64,000 nt of DNA, from NCBI GenBank assembly GCA_947501355.1, contig CANMVA010000001.1, positions 2,007,492 through 2,071,491 on the forward strand. The letters are read 5' to 3'. This DNA is from an uncultured Paracoccaceae bacterium (GTDB lineage: Bacteria > Pseudomonadota > Alphaproteobacteria > Rhodobacterales > Rhodobacteraceae). Both the position numbers and the translations under genes were made by a program. Positions 10,029-19,342 of this stretch are shown piece by piece. A model generated the notes under the pieces. That model did no database searches. It saw only the letters and a list, made by a program, of their open reading frames with translations, and was not told the DNA's origin. Each line of letters starts with the position of its first letter. Position 1 is the stretch's first letter.

Positions 10029-10238
10029 ATGGCTGTCCCTCAGAATAAAATTTCAAAATCGCGCCGCAACAACCGCCGCGCACATGACGCGCTGGTCGCT
10101 GGCAACCCCAACGAGTGCCCGAACTGCGGCGAGCTCAAGCGCCCGCACCACGTCTGTGCGGCCTGTGGCCACTATGATGACCGCGAGGTTGTCGCGATGG
10201 TCGACGAAGTCGATCTGGACGAAGAAGACGCGGCATAA
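10029..10238 (+). CDS. rpmF: 50S ribosomal protein L32
   Basis: A 69-residue ribosomal protein beginning [20 protein letters not shown], the conserved L32 N-terminus. The zinc-ribbon cysteines are present as CPNC and CAAC. The acidic C-terminal tail ([11 protein letters not shown]) is usual in alphaproteobacteria. The ATG at 10029 is fixed by homology; the open frame extends further upstream only by chance. It lies 18 bases before plsX in the standard rpmF-plsX-fabH order. Confidence 0.97.
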   Translation: MAVPQNKISKSRRNNRRAHDALVAGNPNECPNCGELKRPHHVCAACGHYDDREVVAMVDEVDLDEEDAA

Positions 10239-10256
10239 TCCAGCGACGCGCGCCCG

Positions 10257-11351
10257 ATGACGTCAGCTGACACCTCCACCGGGCAACGCACCACGATTTC
10301 TGTCGACGCCATGGGCGGCGACAATGGACCCGCAGCGGTTGTTGCGGGTCTTTCGCGTGCGGCGGGCAAAAATCCTGACATCCGTTTCATTTTGCATGGC
10401 GATGAGGCCGTGCTGAAACCGCTCGTCAAAAAGCGCAAGCTGGGCAAACGCTGCAAGGTGCGCCACGCCCCCGATGTCGTGACGATGGACGCCAAGCCCA
10501 GCCATGTGATGCGCAACGGCAAGGGCACCTCCATGTGGTCCGCAATTGAGGCCGTGCGCGACGGGCAAGCCGCCGTTGCTGTGTCTTGCGGCAATACCGG
10601 CGCGCTGATGGCGCTGTCGATGATCCGCCTGCGCAAGGTGGAGGGCGTGAACCGCCCCGCCATTGCCTGCCTTTGGCCCTCTCGCAATGCCGGTGGCTTT
10701 AATGTCATGCTCGACGTCGGCGCTGATATCAAAGCCGATGAACAAGACCTGCTGCAATACGCGCTGATGGGCGCGTCTTATGCGCGCAACGGTCTGGGCC
10801 TTCAACGCCCGCGCATCGGTTTGCTGAATGTCGGCACCGAAGAACATAAGGGCCGCGCGGAGTTGAAAGTCGCCAACGACATGATCGCGGCCATCGCGCC
10901 GACAGCGGATTTTGACTATGTCGGCTTTGTCGAGGGCGGCGATATCCCATCGGACCGCGTCGACGTGATCGTCACGGACGGGTTTACCGGCAATATCGCC
11001 CTGAAAACCGGCGAAGGCACGGCCAGTCTGATCCGCGATTTCCTGCAAGAGGCGTTCAAGGCCACGCCGCTTTCGCGCATAGCGGCCCTTCTGGCGCTGA
11101 CGTCGCTCCGGCGGCTCAGCAAACGGATCGACCCGCGCCGCGTCAATGGGGGCGTCTTTTTGGGTCTCAACGGCACTGTGGTCAAATCACATGGCTCCGC
11201 CGACGCTTTGGGTGTGGCCTCTGCCGTGCAATTGGCGTTTACTCTAGGTCAGGCAGGCTTTTCCGAGAAATTGGCCGCCCGGGTCGCACAAGCGACTCTT
11301 CTGGCGCAGCATGGCCTGCAGGACTTTGAAAAGAACGGACAAGACGCATGA
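10257..11351 (+). CDS. plsX: Phosphate acyltransferase PlsX
   Basis: A 364-residue peripheral membrane enzyme that makes acyl-phosphate from acyl-ACP, feeding PlsY in phospholipid synthesis. The ISVDAMGGDNGP motif near residue 14, VSCGNTGALMALS, LDVGAD and VTDGFTGNIALKT are the PlsX signatures. Length is normal. It lies in the conserved rpmF-plsX-fabH-ihfA unit and its stop overlaps the fabH start (ATGA), suggesting translational coupling. Confidence 0.97.
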   Translation: MTSADTSTGQRTTISVDAMGGDNGPAAVVAGLSRAAGKNPDIRFILHGDEAVLKPLVKKRKLGKRCKVRHAPDVVTMDAKPSHVMRNGKGTSMWSAIEAVRDGQAAVAVSCGNTGALMALSMIRLRKVEGVNRPAIACLWPSRNAGGFNVMLDVGADIKADEQDLLQYALMGASYARNGLGLQRPRIGLLNVGTEEHKGRAELKVANDMIAAIAPTADFDYVGFVEGGDIPSDRVDVIVTDGFTGNIALKTGEGTASLIRDFLQEAFKATPLSRIAALLALTSLRRLSKRIDPRRVNGGVFLGLNGTVVKSHGSADALGVASAVQLAFTLGQAGFSEKLAARVAQATLLAQHGLQDFEKNGQDA

Positions 11352-12319
11352 GCGTTCGGGCAGTTGTCAAAGGCGTGGGGCATTACCTGCCCGACCGTAT
11401 TGTCGAGAACAGCGAATTTGAAGAAAGCCTTGAGACCAGCGACGAGTGGATCCGCTCGCGCTCGGGGATCGAACGTCGGCATCTGGCCGCCGAAGGGCAA
11501 ACCACCTCTGAAATGGCCACCGCCGCGTCTCAGGCCGCGCTGAAAGATGCGGGGCTGGAGCCTGACGATCTGGACGCAATCATCGTCGCCACTTCCACCG
11601 CCGATCTGACCTTCCCCTCAGCCGCCACCATGGTGCAACACGCTCTCGGCATGACCAAAGGTTATGCGTTCGACGTGCAGGCGGTCTGCGCCGGGTTCGT
11701 CTTTGCGCTCAGCAATGCCAATGCCCTGATCGTCAGCGGTCAGGCCAAACGCGTTCTGGTGATCGGGGCCGAGACGTTCAGCCGGATCATGGACTGGACC
11801 GACCGCGGCACCTGCGTGCTGTTTGGCGACGGTGCAGGCGCGCTGATCCTGGAAGCGGAAAACGGCGACGGCACCAATGCCGACCGGGGCATCCTGTCGG
11901 TCGATCTGAACTCCGACGGCAGCCAGCGCGACATTCTTTATGTGGATGGCGGTGTCTCCACCCAGTCCACCGGCCATCTGCGCATGCAGGGCAAAGAGGT
12001 TTTCCGCCACGCGGTCGAAAAGCTCGCCAAAACCGCCGACACGGCCCTCGAAAAGATCGGCCTGACCGGGGATGATGTCGACTGGATCGTGCCGCATCAG
12101 GCCAACCTGCGGATCATCACGAAAACCGCCCAGAAAATGGGCGTCCCGATGGAGCGCGTCGTCGTCACCGTGCAAGATCACGGCAACACGTCCGCCGCCT
12201 CGATCCCGCTCGCGCTGTCTGTCGGCAAGGCACGCGGTCAGATCAGCCCCGGCGATCTGGTCGTGACCGAGGCCATCGGCGGTGGCCTCGCCTGGGGCGC
12301 GGTGGTTTTGCGCTGGTAA
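11348..12319 (+). CDS. fabH: Beta-ketoacyl-ACP synthase III
   Basis: A 323-residue KAS III that condenses acetyl-CoA with malonyl-ACP to start fatty-acid synthesis. The Cys-His-Asn triad is visible: Cys114 in QAVCAGF, His in VPHQANLRI and Asn in [11 protein letters not shown]. The family start ('[13 protein letters not shown]') and the terminal [13 protein letters not shown] are intact. It is coupled to plsX by a four-base overlap and followed by ihfA. Confidence 0.97.
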   Translation: MSVRAVVKGVGHYLPDRIVENSEFEESLETSDEWIRSRSGIERRHLAAEGQTTSEMATAASQAALKDAGLEPDDLDAIIVATSTADLTFPSAATMVQHALGMTKGYAFDVQAVCAGFVFALSNANALIVSGQAKRVLVIGAETFSRIMDWTDRGTCVLFGDGAGALILEAENGDGTNADRGILSVDLNSDGSQRDILYVDGGVSTQSTGHLRMQGKEVFRHAVEKLAKTADTALEKIGLTGDDVDWIVPHQANLRIITKTAQKMGVPMERVVVTVQDHGNTSAASIPLALSVGKARGQISPGDLVVTEAIGGGLAWGAVVLRW

Positions 12320-12395
12320 GAGCCGTTCGCAAGTCATTGATATTGACTCGGAAATTGCCCGCGCCTTACTGTGTCTTGAAATAACAGGGGGTGTC

Positions 12396-12698
12396 ATGTC
12401 TGATAAAACGCTGACTCGAATGGATCTAAGCGAAGCGGTGTTCCGCGAAGTGGGTCTGTCGCGAAACGAATCTTCTCAACTGGTTGAGTCGGTTCTGGAT
12501 CACATGTCCGACGCGCTGGTCGCGGGCGAGACGGTGAAAATCTCCTCCTTCGGCACGTTCAGCGTGCGTGACAAGGCGGCCCGCGTGGGCCGCAACCCCA
12601 AAACCGGCGAGGAGGTTCCGATCCATCCCCGCCGCGTGCTTACCTTCCGCCCGTCGCATCTGATGAAAGATCGCGTGGCCTCCGGAAACAGCAAATAG
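12396..12698 (+). CDS. ihfA: Integration host factor alpha subunit
   Basis: A 100-residue DNA-bending protein that pairs with IhfB. The sequence shows [18 protein letters not shown], then [11 protein letters not shown] and the DNA-arm region [12 protein letters not shown] (a conserved Pro in the beta-ribbon), ending in a lysine-rich tail. A longer frame begins at 12282 inside the fabH end, but ATG 12396 gives the exact family length with AGGGGG upstream. The merR-type gene starts ten bases after its stop. Confidence 0.96.
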   Translation: MSDKTLTRMDLSEAVFREVGLSRNESSQLVESVLDHMSDALVAGETVKISSFGTFSVRDKAARVGRNPKTGEEVPIHPRRVLTFRPSHLMKDRVASGNSK

Positions 12699-12708
12699 GA
12701 ACCCTGCC

Positions 12709-13389
12709 ATGGGCAAAGCCCCCGACGCCTTCCGCACCATCTCCGAGGTCGCTGAATGGCTCGATGTGGCGCCTCATGTCCTGCGGTTCTGGGAAAGCAA
12801 GTTCAGCCAGGTAAAGCCCGTGAAGCGGGCGGGCGGGCGGCGCTATTACCGGCCCGCGGATATGGAATTACTGGGTGGAATCAAAGTGTTGCTCCATGAT
12901 CAGGGGCAAACGATCAAAGCCGTGCAATCCATGATCCGCGACGACGGGATCGAGGCGATCACCAAACACGCGCCCCTGATCGACAGCGGCGATGACGATG
13001 CGGTTGACGCCACCGCCGAGGCCGCCACCGACGACAATGTCGTCGCGTTCGAGCCTGCGCCAGACCCCGACGCCCAAACCGATCCAGAGCCCGAAGCCGC
13101 GCCAGAACCGGAGGTCACGGCAGAGCCAGAGCCCGCGCCAGACCCCACCCCTGTCGCCGCCCCGCCGGAACCAGCGCCTCAGCCTGCGGCCGCAAAACCG
13201 CGCATCGTCGAAATCGCCGATATCCCCGGCGACACGCCCGATCCCGCGCCGCGCCCTGCCTCCGCGCTTGGCCTCGCGCTCTCCCGCACCCCGGCAGAGC
13301 TTGCGCCGAAAGCCGATCAGATCGCCCCGCTTCTGGCCCGCCTCAAAGCCTTGCGCGCGCAAATGACCGACCACGGCGTGCGCGGCTAA
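12709..13389 (+). CDS. MerR-family transcriptional regulator with acidic Pro-rich tail
   Basis: A 226-residue protein. The N-terminal MerR winged helix-turn-helix (about 8-75) reads [19 protein letters not shown] followed by [13 protein letters not shown]. Unlike metal-sensing MerR proteins there is no Cys-rich effector domain. Residues from about 95 to 190 are a low-complexity Asp/Glu/Pro/Ala region. The C-terminal 40 residues are again ordered-looking ([11 protein letters not shown]). This MerR type always follows ihfA in Rhodobacterales and its target is not known to me. Confidence 0.85.
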   Translation: MGKAPDAFRTISEVAEWLDVAPHVLRFWESKFSQVKPVKRAGGRRYYRPADMELLGGIKVLLHDQGQTIKAVQSMIRDDGIEAITKHAPLIDSGDDDAVDATAEAATDDNVVAFEPAPDPDAQTDPEPEAAPEPEVTAEPEPAPDPTPVAAPPEPAPQPAAAKPRIVEIADIPGDTPDPAPRPASALGLALSRTPAELAPKADQIAPLLARLKALRAQMTDHGVRG

Positions 13390-13446
13390 ATTGCTGCGAT
13401 TCTCGGCTTGCCCCCTCGCGCAAAATCGTTATGACTGCACGCCAGT

Positions 13447-13523
13447 CGGGCTATGGCGCAGCCTGGTAGCGCGTCCGTCTGGGGGACGGAAGGTCGCAGG
13501 TTCGAGTCCTGCTAGCCCGACCA
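13447..13523 (+). tRNA. tRNA-Pro (anticodon GGG)
   Basis: Starts CGGGCTATGGCGCAG and ends TAGCCCGACCA, with a seven-base-pair acceptor stem and encoded CCA. The anticodon arm TCCGT-CTGGGGG-ACGGA gives anticodon GGG. The D-arm AGCCTGGTAGCG and T-arm GGTTCGAGTCC are standard. Length is 77 bases. Confidence 0.97.
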
Positions 13524-13586
13524 AATCACACCGCTCGCCGCGCACCCAGCGCTGCGGGCGGTTTGCATATTGAAGGGGCCAAAACC

Positions 13587-14663
13587 ATGAGCGGAGTTCT
13601 TCCCAGCCAAGCGCTCAAAGCCATGATCGCAGACGGCACCCTGTCCGGCAGCCCCGCCATCACCCCCGAACAGATCCAGCCCGCCAGCCTTGATCTGCGT
13701 TTGGGAACAGTCGCTTACCGCGTCCGCGCCTCTTTCCTCGCAGGCGCTGGCAACACGGTCGAGGACCGCTTGTCCGAGTTCGAGATGCACCGCATCGACC
13801 TCACCGGCGGCGCCGTTCTGGAAAAAGGCGCGGTCTATGTCGTGCCGCTCATGGAAAGCCTCGCCCTGCCCCATGGCGTCCAGGCCGTCGCCAACGCCAA
13901 AAGCTCCACCGGTCGCCTTGATCTGCTGACCCGCACCATCACCGATGAAGGGGTCGAGTTCGACCGCATCGCCCCAGGCTACACCGGCCCGCTCTACGCC
14001 GAAATCTGCCCGCGGTCCTTCAGCGTCGTCGTCCGCCCCGGCCAACGCCTCAACCAGATCCGCTTCCGCAAGGGTCAGGCCGTCCTGTCCGACCTCGAAC
14101 TCCGCGACCTGCACGCGCAGGAAAGCCTCGTCTCAGGCGAGGCCCATATCGACGAAGGCCTCGGCTTCTCCGTCGATCTGCGCCCCGAGACCGGCAACCT
14201 CGTCGGCTTCCGCGCCAAGCCCCATACCGGCGTGATCGACCTCGACAAAATCGCCCACTACGAGCCATCCGAATACTGGGAGCCGATCCACACGACCGAG
14301 GGCCGCATCATCCTCGACCCGGGCGCGTTCTACATCCTCGTCTCCCAAGAGGCCGTCACCATCCCCCCCGACTGCGCCGCCGAAATGGCCCCGTATCTCG
14401 CCATGGTCGGTGAATTCCGCGTCCACTACGCCGGCTTTTTCGACCCCGGCTTCGGCCACGACGACGCAGGCGGCGCAGGCTCGCGAGGCGTTTTAGAGGT
14501 CCGCTGCCACGAGGCTCCCTTCGTTCTGGAGCACGGCCAGATCGTGGGACGGCTTGTGTATGAGCGCATGGCCGAGGTGCCAGAGCAGCTTTATGGGGCT
14601 GGGATTGCGTCAAATTATCAGGGGCAAGGGTTGAAGCTGAGCAAGCACTTCAAGGCGGTTTGA
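13587..14663 (+). CDS. dcd: 2'-deoxycytidine 5'-triphosphate deaminase, long two-domain form
   Basis: About 358 residues, roughly twice the length of the E. coli enzyme. It deaminates dCTP to dUTP for thymidylate synthesis. The N-terminal half carries QPASLDLRLG and NAKSSTGRLD, the trimeric dUTPase-fold substrate motifs. The C-terminal half repeats the fold, with GFFDPGFGHDDAGG and LEVRCHEAPF resembling the motifs of the first. This duplicated form is typical of alphaproteobacteria. ATG 13587 is preferred to 13563 because AAGGGGCC lies upstream and homologues start at MSGVLP. It starts 63 bases after tRNA-Pro. Confidence 0.9.
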   Translation: MSGVLPSQALKAMIADGTLSGSPAITPEQIQPASLDLRLGTVAYRVRASFLAGAGNTVEDRLSEFEMHRIDLTGGAVLEKGAVYVVPLMESLALPHGVQAVANAKSSTGRLDLLTRTITDEGVEFDRIAPGYTGPLYAEICPRSFSVVVRPGQRLNQIRFRKGQAVLSDLELRDLHAQESLVSGEAHIDEGLGFSVDLRPETGNLVGFRAKPHTGVIDLDKIAHYEPSEYWEPIHTTEGRIILDPGAFYILVSQEAVTIPPDCAAEMAPYLAMVGEFRVHYAGFFDPGFGHDDAGGAGSRGVLEVRCHEAPFVLEHGQIVGRLVYERMAEVPEQLYGAGIASNYQGQGLKLSKHFKAV

Positions 14664-14907
14664 GAGGTCATCCTCAAGACTGGCCTTCGCATCTTTTGCC
14701 TATTAAAGCTTCAACAAAATTGAAGGTGAGGCAAATCCAAAAAGTTCGGATTTTACTTTAACCAGACTTTCCAAAGATGAAATAACGGCTTCAAGTTGCG
14801 GTAGCAGCGTAGCGCCAACACTTTTTTGAAATCAGTGTCATTCTACCTGCCAAACAGCTTGTGTGAACTAGATCTATCGGCCGAAGTACGTGATTGACGT
14901 GCACCAC

Positions 14908-15411
14908 CTATTGCATCAACCGTGCGCCTTCAAAGCTGCGAAATTCAAAATCTCCTGCGTTCTGCATCTCAAAGTCCAAATAGATACCATGAGTTGTCCA
15001 TTGATGATTTGGTAAATATTCAGCATCTGGATCCCCATACGCAAAGGGCCTTGTGGTGACGAAAAGAAAAAGGTCCTCCGCGTTTCTGTCGGAAGGCACA
15101 ATCTCAATATCTTTCATCATACCCCCAAAGCCTTCTCCCATGGTGAATGTTAGACAGTTTATCTCCTCGGAATCGAGATCGGCAAGAATTAGAAGTTCTA
15201 CGTCGTTTGCGGCGGCATAGGGGTTGAAGGTGGCAATAAAGCTCAATTGATGCGAAGCATTTCTTTCCGCAAAAAGAATATTCTCAACTGATGGCGACAT
15301 CTGCTCATTGGAACATTCTCTAAGTTCCTGAGAAGTTGCCTCTGCAGCATGCAATAAAGCAGAAACACAAAATATGTTAAGACACAAAAAAGGAGCAATC
15401 CTCTTGATCAT
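14908..15411 (-). CDS. Orphan secreted protein, unknown function
   Basis: A 167-residue protein with a clear N-terminal signal (MIKRIAPFLCLNIFCVSALLHAAEA), probably cleaved after HAA or AEA. The mature part is acidic with two cysteines (RECSN and INCLTF) that could form a disulfide. I do not recognise a domain. Its codon use is AT-richer than the flanking genes, and it sits alone in an AT-rich 1-kb gap between dcd and the scp cluster, which suggests a recent arrival or a lineage-specific gene. Confidence 0.65.
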   Translation of the reverse strand: MIKRIAPFLCLNIFCVSALLHAAEATSQELRECSNEQMSPSVENILFAERNASHQLSFIATFNPYAAANDVELLILADLDSEEINCLTFTMGEGFGGMMKDIEIVPSDRNAEDLFLFVTTRPFAYGDPDAEYLPNHQWTTHGIYLDFEMQNAGDFEFRSFEGARLMQ

Positions 15412-15678
15412 TCAATATATCCTTCGATTATGAATTCCGGCTCACATTATAGAGATTTAGGTCCGTCAGCCGTCAAGTTGTTTTGTCGGAAGTAATGAAT
15501 TCGTTCCAACAGTCGGTCTCGATTATTTTGCGTGCCGGTTGCTCCTTCAAGATCTCAGTAACAAATCATTTAAGTAGTAAAAGAATGTGTAACATCGACC
15601 TTGGGAAAGCGCGCGTCTCCGAAGTAGGCAGCTACCCAAAAAGCCACGCGTGATGCGACAAAATCAATCTGCGCCACC

Positions 15679-15897
15679 CTAAAACCGCCCCATCCGTCTC
15701 CCCAGCTTCGCCGTCTGACGTGCCTTCTTGGCGGCCTCTTTCCCTTGCTGAGCCTGCATCCGCTCTTCCGGCGTCATGTCCTTGGGGTCTTTCGCACCCC
15801 GCTTCGTGGCCATGTCGATGCCCTTATTGACACCCATTCCGATGACCCGACGCATCACCATGCGCATGACCATATTGATGATCTGATTGGCATTCAT
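15679..15897 (-). CDS. Small basic conserved protein downstream of scpB
   Basis: 72 residues with a Met- and hydrophobic-rich first third (INMVMRMVMRRVIGMGVNKGI) and a basic second half (KKARQTAKLGRRMGRF). It could be an amphipathic membrane-associated peptide. It lies five bases downstream of scpB on the same strand and appears to be the last gene of that operon. A similar short gene follows scpB in other Rhodobacterales as far as I recall. Function unknown. Confidence 0.7.
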   Translation of the reverse strand: MNANQIINMVMRMVMRRVIGMGVNKGIDMATKRGAKDPKDMTPEERMQAQQGKEAAKKARQTAKLGRRMGRF

Positions 15898-15902
15898 TGC
15901 TT

Positions 15903-16544
15903 TTACTCCTCAAAGAGTTCGCTTTGATCGTCGTCTTCATTGTCATCTAGGTCGCCCGCCTCGCCCAAACCAGTGCCGGGGGGTGGGCGGTTTTCCAGCA
16001 GCCCTGCGGCGCGCAGTTCCTTCAGGCCCGGCAGATCGCGGGCAGCCTCTAGGCCGAAGTGATCCAGAAAGCCCTGCGTGACCACAAACGTCACGGGCCG
16101 ACCGGGCGTCATACGGCGGCGGCCAAGGCGGATCCATTCCATCTCCAAAAGCTGATCAATCGTCCCACGCGAGACAGACACCCCGCGGATTTCCTCGATC
16201 TCGGCGCGCGTCACAGGCTGGTGATACGCAATGATCGCCAAGGTCTCGATGGCCGCACGGCTCAGCTTGCGGGTCTCAACGGTTTCCTTTTGCATCAGGA
16301 AGCCCAGATCGCCCGCCGTGCGCATAGCCCAGGCATCGCCGACTTTTACCACGTTCACGCCCCGGCCCTCATAACGTTTGCGCAGATGCACCAGTGCCTC
16401 CGCCGCATCGCAGCCATGGGGCATGCGCCCCTGCAAATCGCGCACTGTCACAGGCTCGGCGGTCGCGAAGAGGATCGCCTCCACCATCCGCTCCTGCTCC
16501 GCCATGGGCGGCGCTTCAAAGAGGCTTTCGTTCACCTCATCCAT
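15903..16544 (-). CDS. scpB: Segregation and condensation protein B
   Basis: A 213-residue winged-helix protein that binds the ScpA kleisin in the SMC-ScpAB condensin. Typical segments are MVEAILFATAEPVT, LSRAAIETLAIIAYHQPVTRAEIE and RGTIDQLLEMEWI. The last 30 residues are acidic and low complexity, as in relatives. The frame extends upstream to 16724 but ATG 16544 overlaps the scpA end by eight bases and gives the family N-terminus. Confidence 0.95.
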   Translation of the reverse strand: MDEVNESLFEAPPMAEQERMVEAILFATAEPVTVRDLQGRMPHGCDAAEALVHLRKRYEGRGVNVVKVGDAWAMRTAGDLGFLMQKETVETRKLSRAAIETLAIIAYHQPVTRAEIEEIRGVSVSRGTIDQLLEMEWIRLGRRRMTPGRPVTFVVTQGFLDHFGLEAARDLPGLKELRAAGLLENRPPPGTGLGEAGDLDDNEDDDQSELFEE

Positions 16545-17325
16545 CGTGCTTCTTCCGTATCTGAATGGGCGCGAAGGTCTCCCCCTGGCGCAATTCGATC
16601 TGTCCGGCCTTCGCCAATTCCAGCGAGGCCGCAAAATTCGCCGCCGTGGCCGAGCGGCGCTTTTTCGGGTCCGTCTCCCAGCCTTCGGGCAGGTAAGACA
16701 GTAAATCCGTCCACTCGCCCGCATAGCCGATCAGCCCGCGCATCCGGTCCAGCGCCTGCTCCATGGTGAAGACGCTCTCGCGGTCATAGACGAATGGGCG
16801 GAATTCGTCCTTCGTGCGGGTGCGCGCATAGGCCTGCATCAGGTCCAGCAGCGTCGCCGTATACGTCACCCGCCGCACTCGCGTGACGTCCTGCGTGATA
16901 CCGCGCGCGAAGAAATCGCGGTTCAGCTGGTTGCGCGCCATCAGCTCGGCAGAGGCTTTGCGCATCGCCTGCAACCGCTCCAGCTGAAACGCCAGATGGG
17001 CGGCGAGTTCTTCGCCCGACGGCCCCTCTTCTGTGGGATCAGGCGGCAACAGCAGCCGCGACTTCAGGAACGCCAACCACGCAGCCATCACCAGATAATC
17101 CGCCGCCAGCTCGATCCGCAGCTCTTTGGCCTTCTCGATAAACGCCAGATATTGCCGCGCCAGCTCCAGCACCGAGATTTTGCGCAGATCGACCTTTTGC
17201 GTCCGCGACAGCGTCAAAAGCAGATCCAACGGGCCTTCAAACCCGTCCACGTCAACGATCAGCGCCTCCGCCGCAAGGCGGTCGGCAACGGCAATCGGTT
17301 CAACAGAGTCAGTCTGCTCAGACAT
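16537..17325 (-). CDS. scpA: Segregation and condensation protein A (kleisin)
   Basis: A 262-residue kleisin bridging SMC heads. The conserved N-terminal segment FEGPLDLLLTLSRTQKVDL and the YLVMAAWLAFLKSRLLLP helix are present, and the C-terminal winged helix (NFAASLELAKAGQIELRQ) is complete. It overlaps nagZ upstream by eight bases and scpB downstream by eight, so the three genes are probably translationally coupled. Confidence 0.95.
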   Translation of the reverse strand: MSEQTDSVEPIAVADRLAAEALIVDVDGFEGPLDLLLTLSRTQKVDLRKISVLELARQYLAFIEKAKELRIELAADYLVMAAWLAFLKSRLLLPPDPTEEGPSGEELAAHLAFQLERLQAMRKASAELMARNQLNRDFFARGITQDVTRVRRVTYTATLLDLMQAYARTRTKDEFRPFVYDRESVFTMEQALDRMRGLIGYAGEWTDLLSYLPEGWETDPKKRRSATAANFAASLELAKAGQIELRQGETFAPIQIRKKHDG

Positions 17326-18319
17326 CCACAGGCCCTTGGGTTAAGCCCGAAAACTCAGCCTCCAGCGCCGAAATGTCAATCTTGCTTGCATCAGGCCGTG
17401 CCGCAATCGCAGCATCCGCCCGCGCCTGCGCCGCCTGCCCCATCGCGCCCGAGGTTTCGGCCACCGCGCGCATCTCGCCCAGATCACCGTTGCAATGCAA
17501 AATCACGTCGATCCCGGCAGCCAGTGAGGCAGTCGCGCGCTCCGCCACGGTCCCGCTCAACGCCTGCATCGACAGATCATCCGTCATCAGCAAGCCGCCG
17601 AACCCGATCTCGTCGCGGATCAGCGACACCATCGCAGGCGACGTCGTCGCGGGGCTCTCCGCATCAATCGCCTCATAAACCACATGCGCGCTCATCCCCA
17701 TGGGCAAGCCGTTAAGCGCCCGAAACGGCGCAAAATCCCGCTCCAACGCAGCACGGTCCACACCGACGCGCGGCAGGTCCTTATGGCTGTCCACGCGCCC
17801 GCGTCCATGGCCGGGGATGTGCTTAATCACCGGCAAAACGCCAGCCGACATCAAGCCGTCCGCAACCGCCCGCCCCAATGAAGCAACCGCGACCGGATCG
17901 CCGGAATAACAGCGGTTCAGCAAAAACGGATGGGTCTCGGCCTCCGCCACGTCCAGCATCGGCGCGCAGTTCACGTCGATGCCCACGGCCCGCAATTCCG
18001 CGCCAATCAGCGCATAGCGCAGGAACATCGCGCGCACCGGATCAGACGCCCGCGCCACCTCGTCCAAAGGTGGCACCCACTCGCGCCACGCAGGCGCGCG
18101 GAGCCTTTGCACCCGGCCCCCTTCCTGGTCCACCAGAATGGGCGCCTCGCGCCCCACCGCATCCCGAAGCTGCTCGGTTAACGCGCGCACTTGATCGGGG
18201 GTGTCGATATTGCGCGCAAAGAGGATAAACCCGAACGGGTCAAAATCGCGATAAAACGCGACCTCGTCAGCGGAAAGGGACAGGCCCTCGCATCCGAAAA
18301 TGCAAGCGCCCTGAGCCAC
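17318..18319 (-). CDS. nagZ: Beta-N-acetylhexosaminidase (NagZ)
   Basis: A 333-residue GH3 cytoplasmic enzyme that removes GlcNAc from recycled peptidoglycan muropeptides. The hallmark KHIPGHGRGRVDSHKDLP loop with the catalytic Asp-His dyad is present near residues 160-178, and LLMTDDLSMQAL carries the nucleophile Asp. No signal peptide is seen, as expected. Its start abuts the SPOR gene stop (18320). Confidence 0.95.
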   Translation of the reverse strand: MAQGACIFGCEGLSLSADEVAFYRDFDPFGFILFARNIDTPDQVRALTEQLRDAVGREAPILVDQEGGRVQRLRAPAWREWVPPLDEVARASDPVRAMFLRYALIGAELRAVGIDVNCAPMLDVAEAETHPFLLNRCYSGDPVAVASLGRAVADGLMSAGVLPVIKHIPGHGRGRVDSHKDLPRVGVDRAALERDFAPFRALNGLPMGMSAHVVYEAIDAESPATTSPAMVSLIRDEIGFGGLLMTDDLSMQALSGTVAERATASLAAGIDVILHCNGDLGEMRAVAETSGAMGQAAQARADAAIAARPDASKIDISALEAEFSGLTQGPVDV

Positions 18320-19258
18320 TTAGCGCACCACCACCGGGATACAGGCGGCGTTTTCAGCAACCAGAGCCGAGCAAAAGCGCCGCGCATCCGACAGATCGGC
18401 AAAGCCCATGGCCCGCAACCGGTAGAAGGTCCGCCCACCACTTTCGGCGCGCTGAATAACGCGCTGCTTGCCGTCCAGATAGCCTTCAAACCGGGTCGTG
18501 ATCCGGTCCCATTCCGACCGCGCGGTCTCGGGGCTGTCAAACGCGCCCAACTGCACAAGGCGCGTACCCGAAGGCACCGCCGCTGCGTCTACGTCAATGC
18601 TTGCAGGCAGAACGGGCGTCGTTGCCTCTGCGCTGGCCACCTGCATCTCGGCACGGGCCGGACGCACGCTTGGTCGGTCCGACCGCGCCAGACCCGGCCC
18701 CTCTTTCGGGGCCAGTTCGGTCAAGGCTGGCGTATCTTCCAAAAGCTGCGCCACAGCCGCATCAGCGGCCGCTTGCAAATCCGGCACTTGCACGGCGGGC
18801 GTTTGAACACCCGTCATAGCGACTGGCTGAGCCGCCGCCTCCACAGCGGCCAAAGACGCATCCTCGGCCTCGGCCATGCTTTGCACGGAAGGCTGCACAG
18901 GTGCGGCCAAACCCGGCTCGTCCGTGTCGGTCACATCCACAGGACGCGGCGCCAGCCGCAGCGTATCGGCAGGCGCTTGCGCCCCGCCATCTGCTTTCAC
19001 GTGGTTCACAGCCAATCCCTGATGCGCGGCCTGCAAGCCACCGGGATTTTCAGGCTGAACGCGCATCGGGCCATCCACAGCCGCAACAACGGGAATGCCG
19101 TTCACGTCGCGCACCATCAGCTTGTAGCCCCAGATGCCAATCCCTGCGACCAGCGCCACCGACATGGCGGCCCCGGCCCAGTTCACAAGATGTCCGAAAT
19201 GGGCGTTACCCGTGCGCGGAGCACGGCCATAATCCCCGGCGAATTCCATATCTGCCAT
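18320..19258 (-). CDS. SPOR-domain membrane protein
   Basis: A 312-residue protein with a short cytoplasmic N-terminus, one transmembrane helix (about 31-48, AAMSVALVAGIGIWGY), a long Ala/Pro/Val/Asp-rich periplasmic linker and a C-terminal SPOR domain (about 233-312, LVQLGAFDSPETARSEWDRI). SPOR domains bind denuded septal peptidoglycan. The gene lies between argS and nagZ, a fixed place in alphaproteobacteria, suggesting a link with wall turnover at division. Confidence 0.9.
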   Translation of the reverse strand: MADMEFAGDYGRAPRTGNAHFGHLVNWAGAAMSVALVAGIGIWGYKLMVRDVNGIPVVAAVDGPMRVQPENPGGLQAAHQGLAVNHVKADGGAQAPADTLRLAPRPVDVTDTDEPGLAAPVQPSVQSMAEAEDASLAAVEAAAQPVAMTGVQTPAVQVPDLQAAADAAVAQLLEDTPALTELAPKEGPGLARSDRPSVRPARAEMQVASAEATTPVLPASIDVDAAAVPSGTRLVQLGAFDSPETARSEWDRITTRFEGYLDGKQRVIQRAESGGRTFYRLRAMGFADLSDARRFCSALVAENAACIPVVVR

Positions 19259-19342
19259 ATGCGCCTCACTGCTTGCCGCTTGCGGTTGGTCCGCAAATCA
19301 GCCTTGCCTACTGCCTCTGCCGGGCTTGGGGCGCATGTTTTC

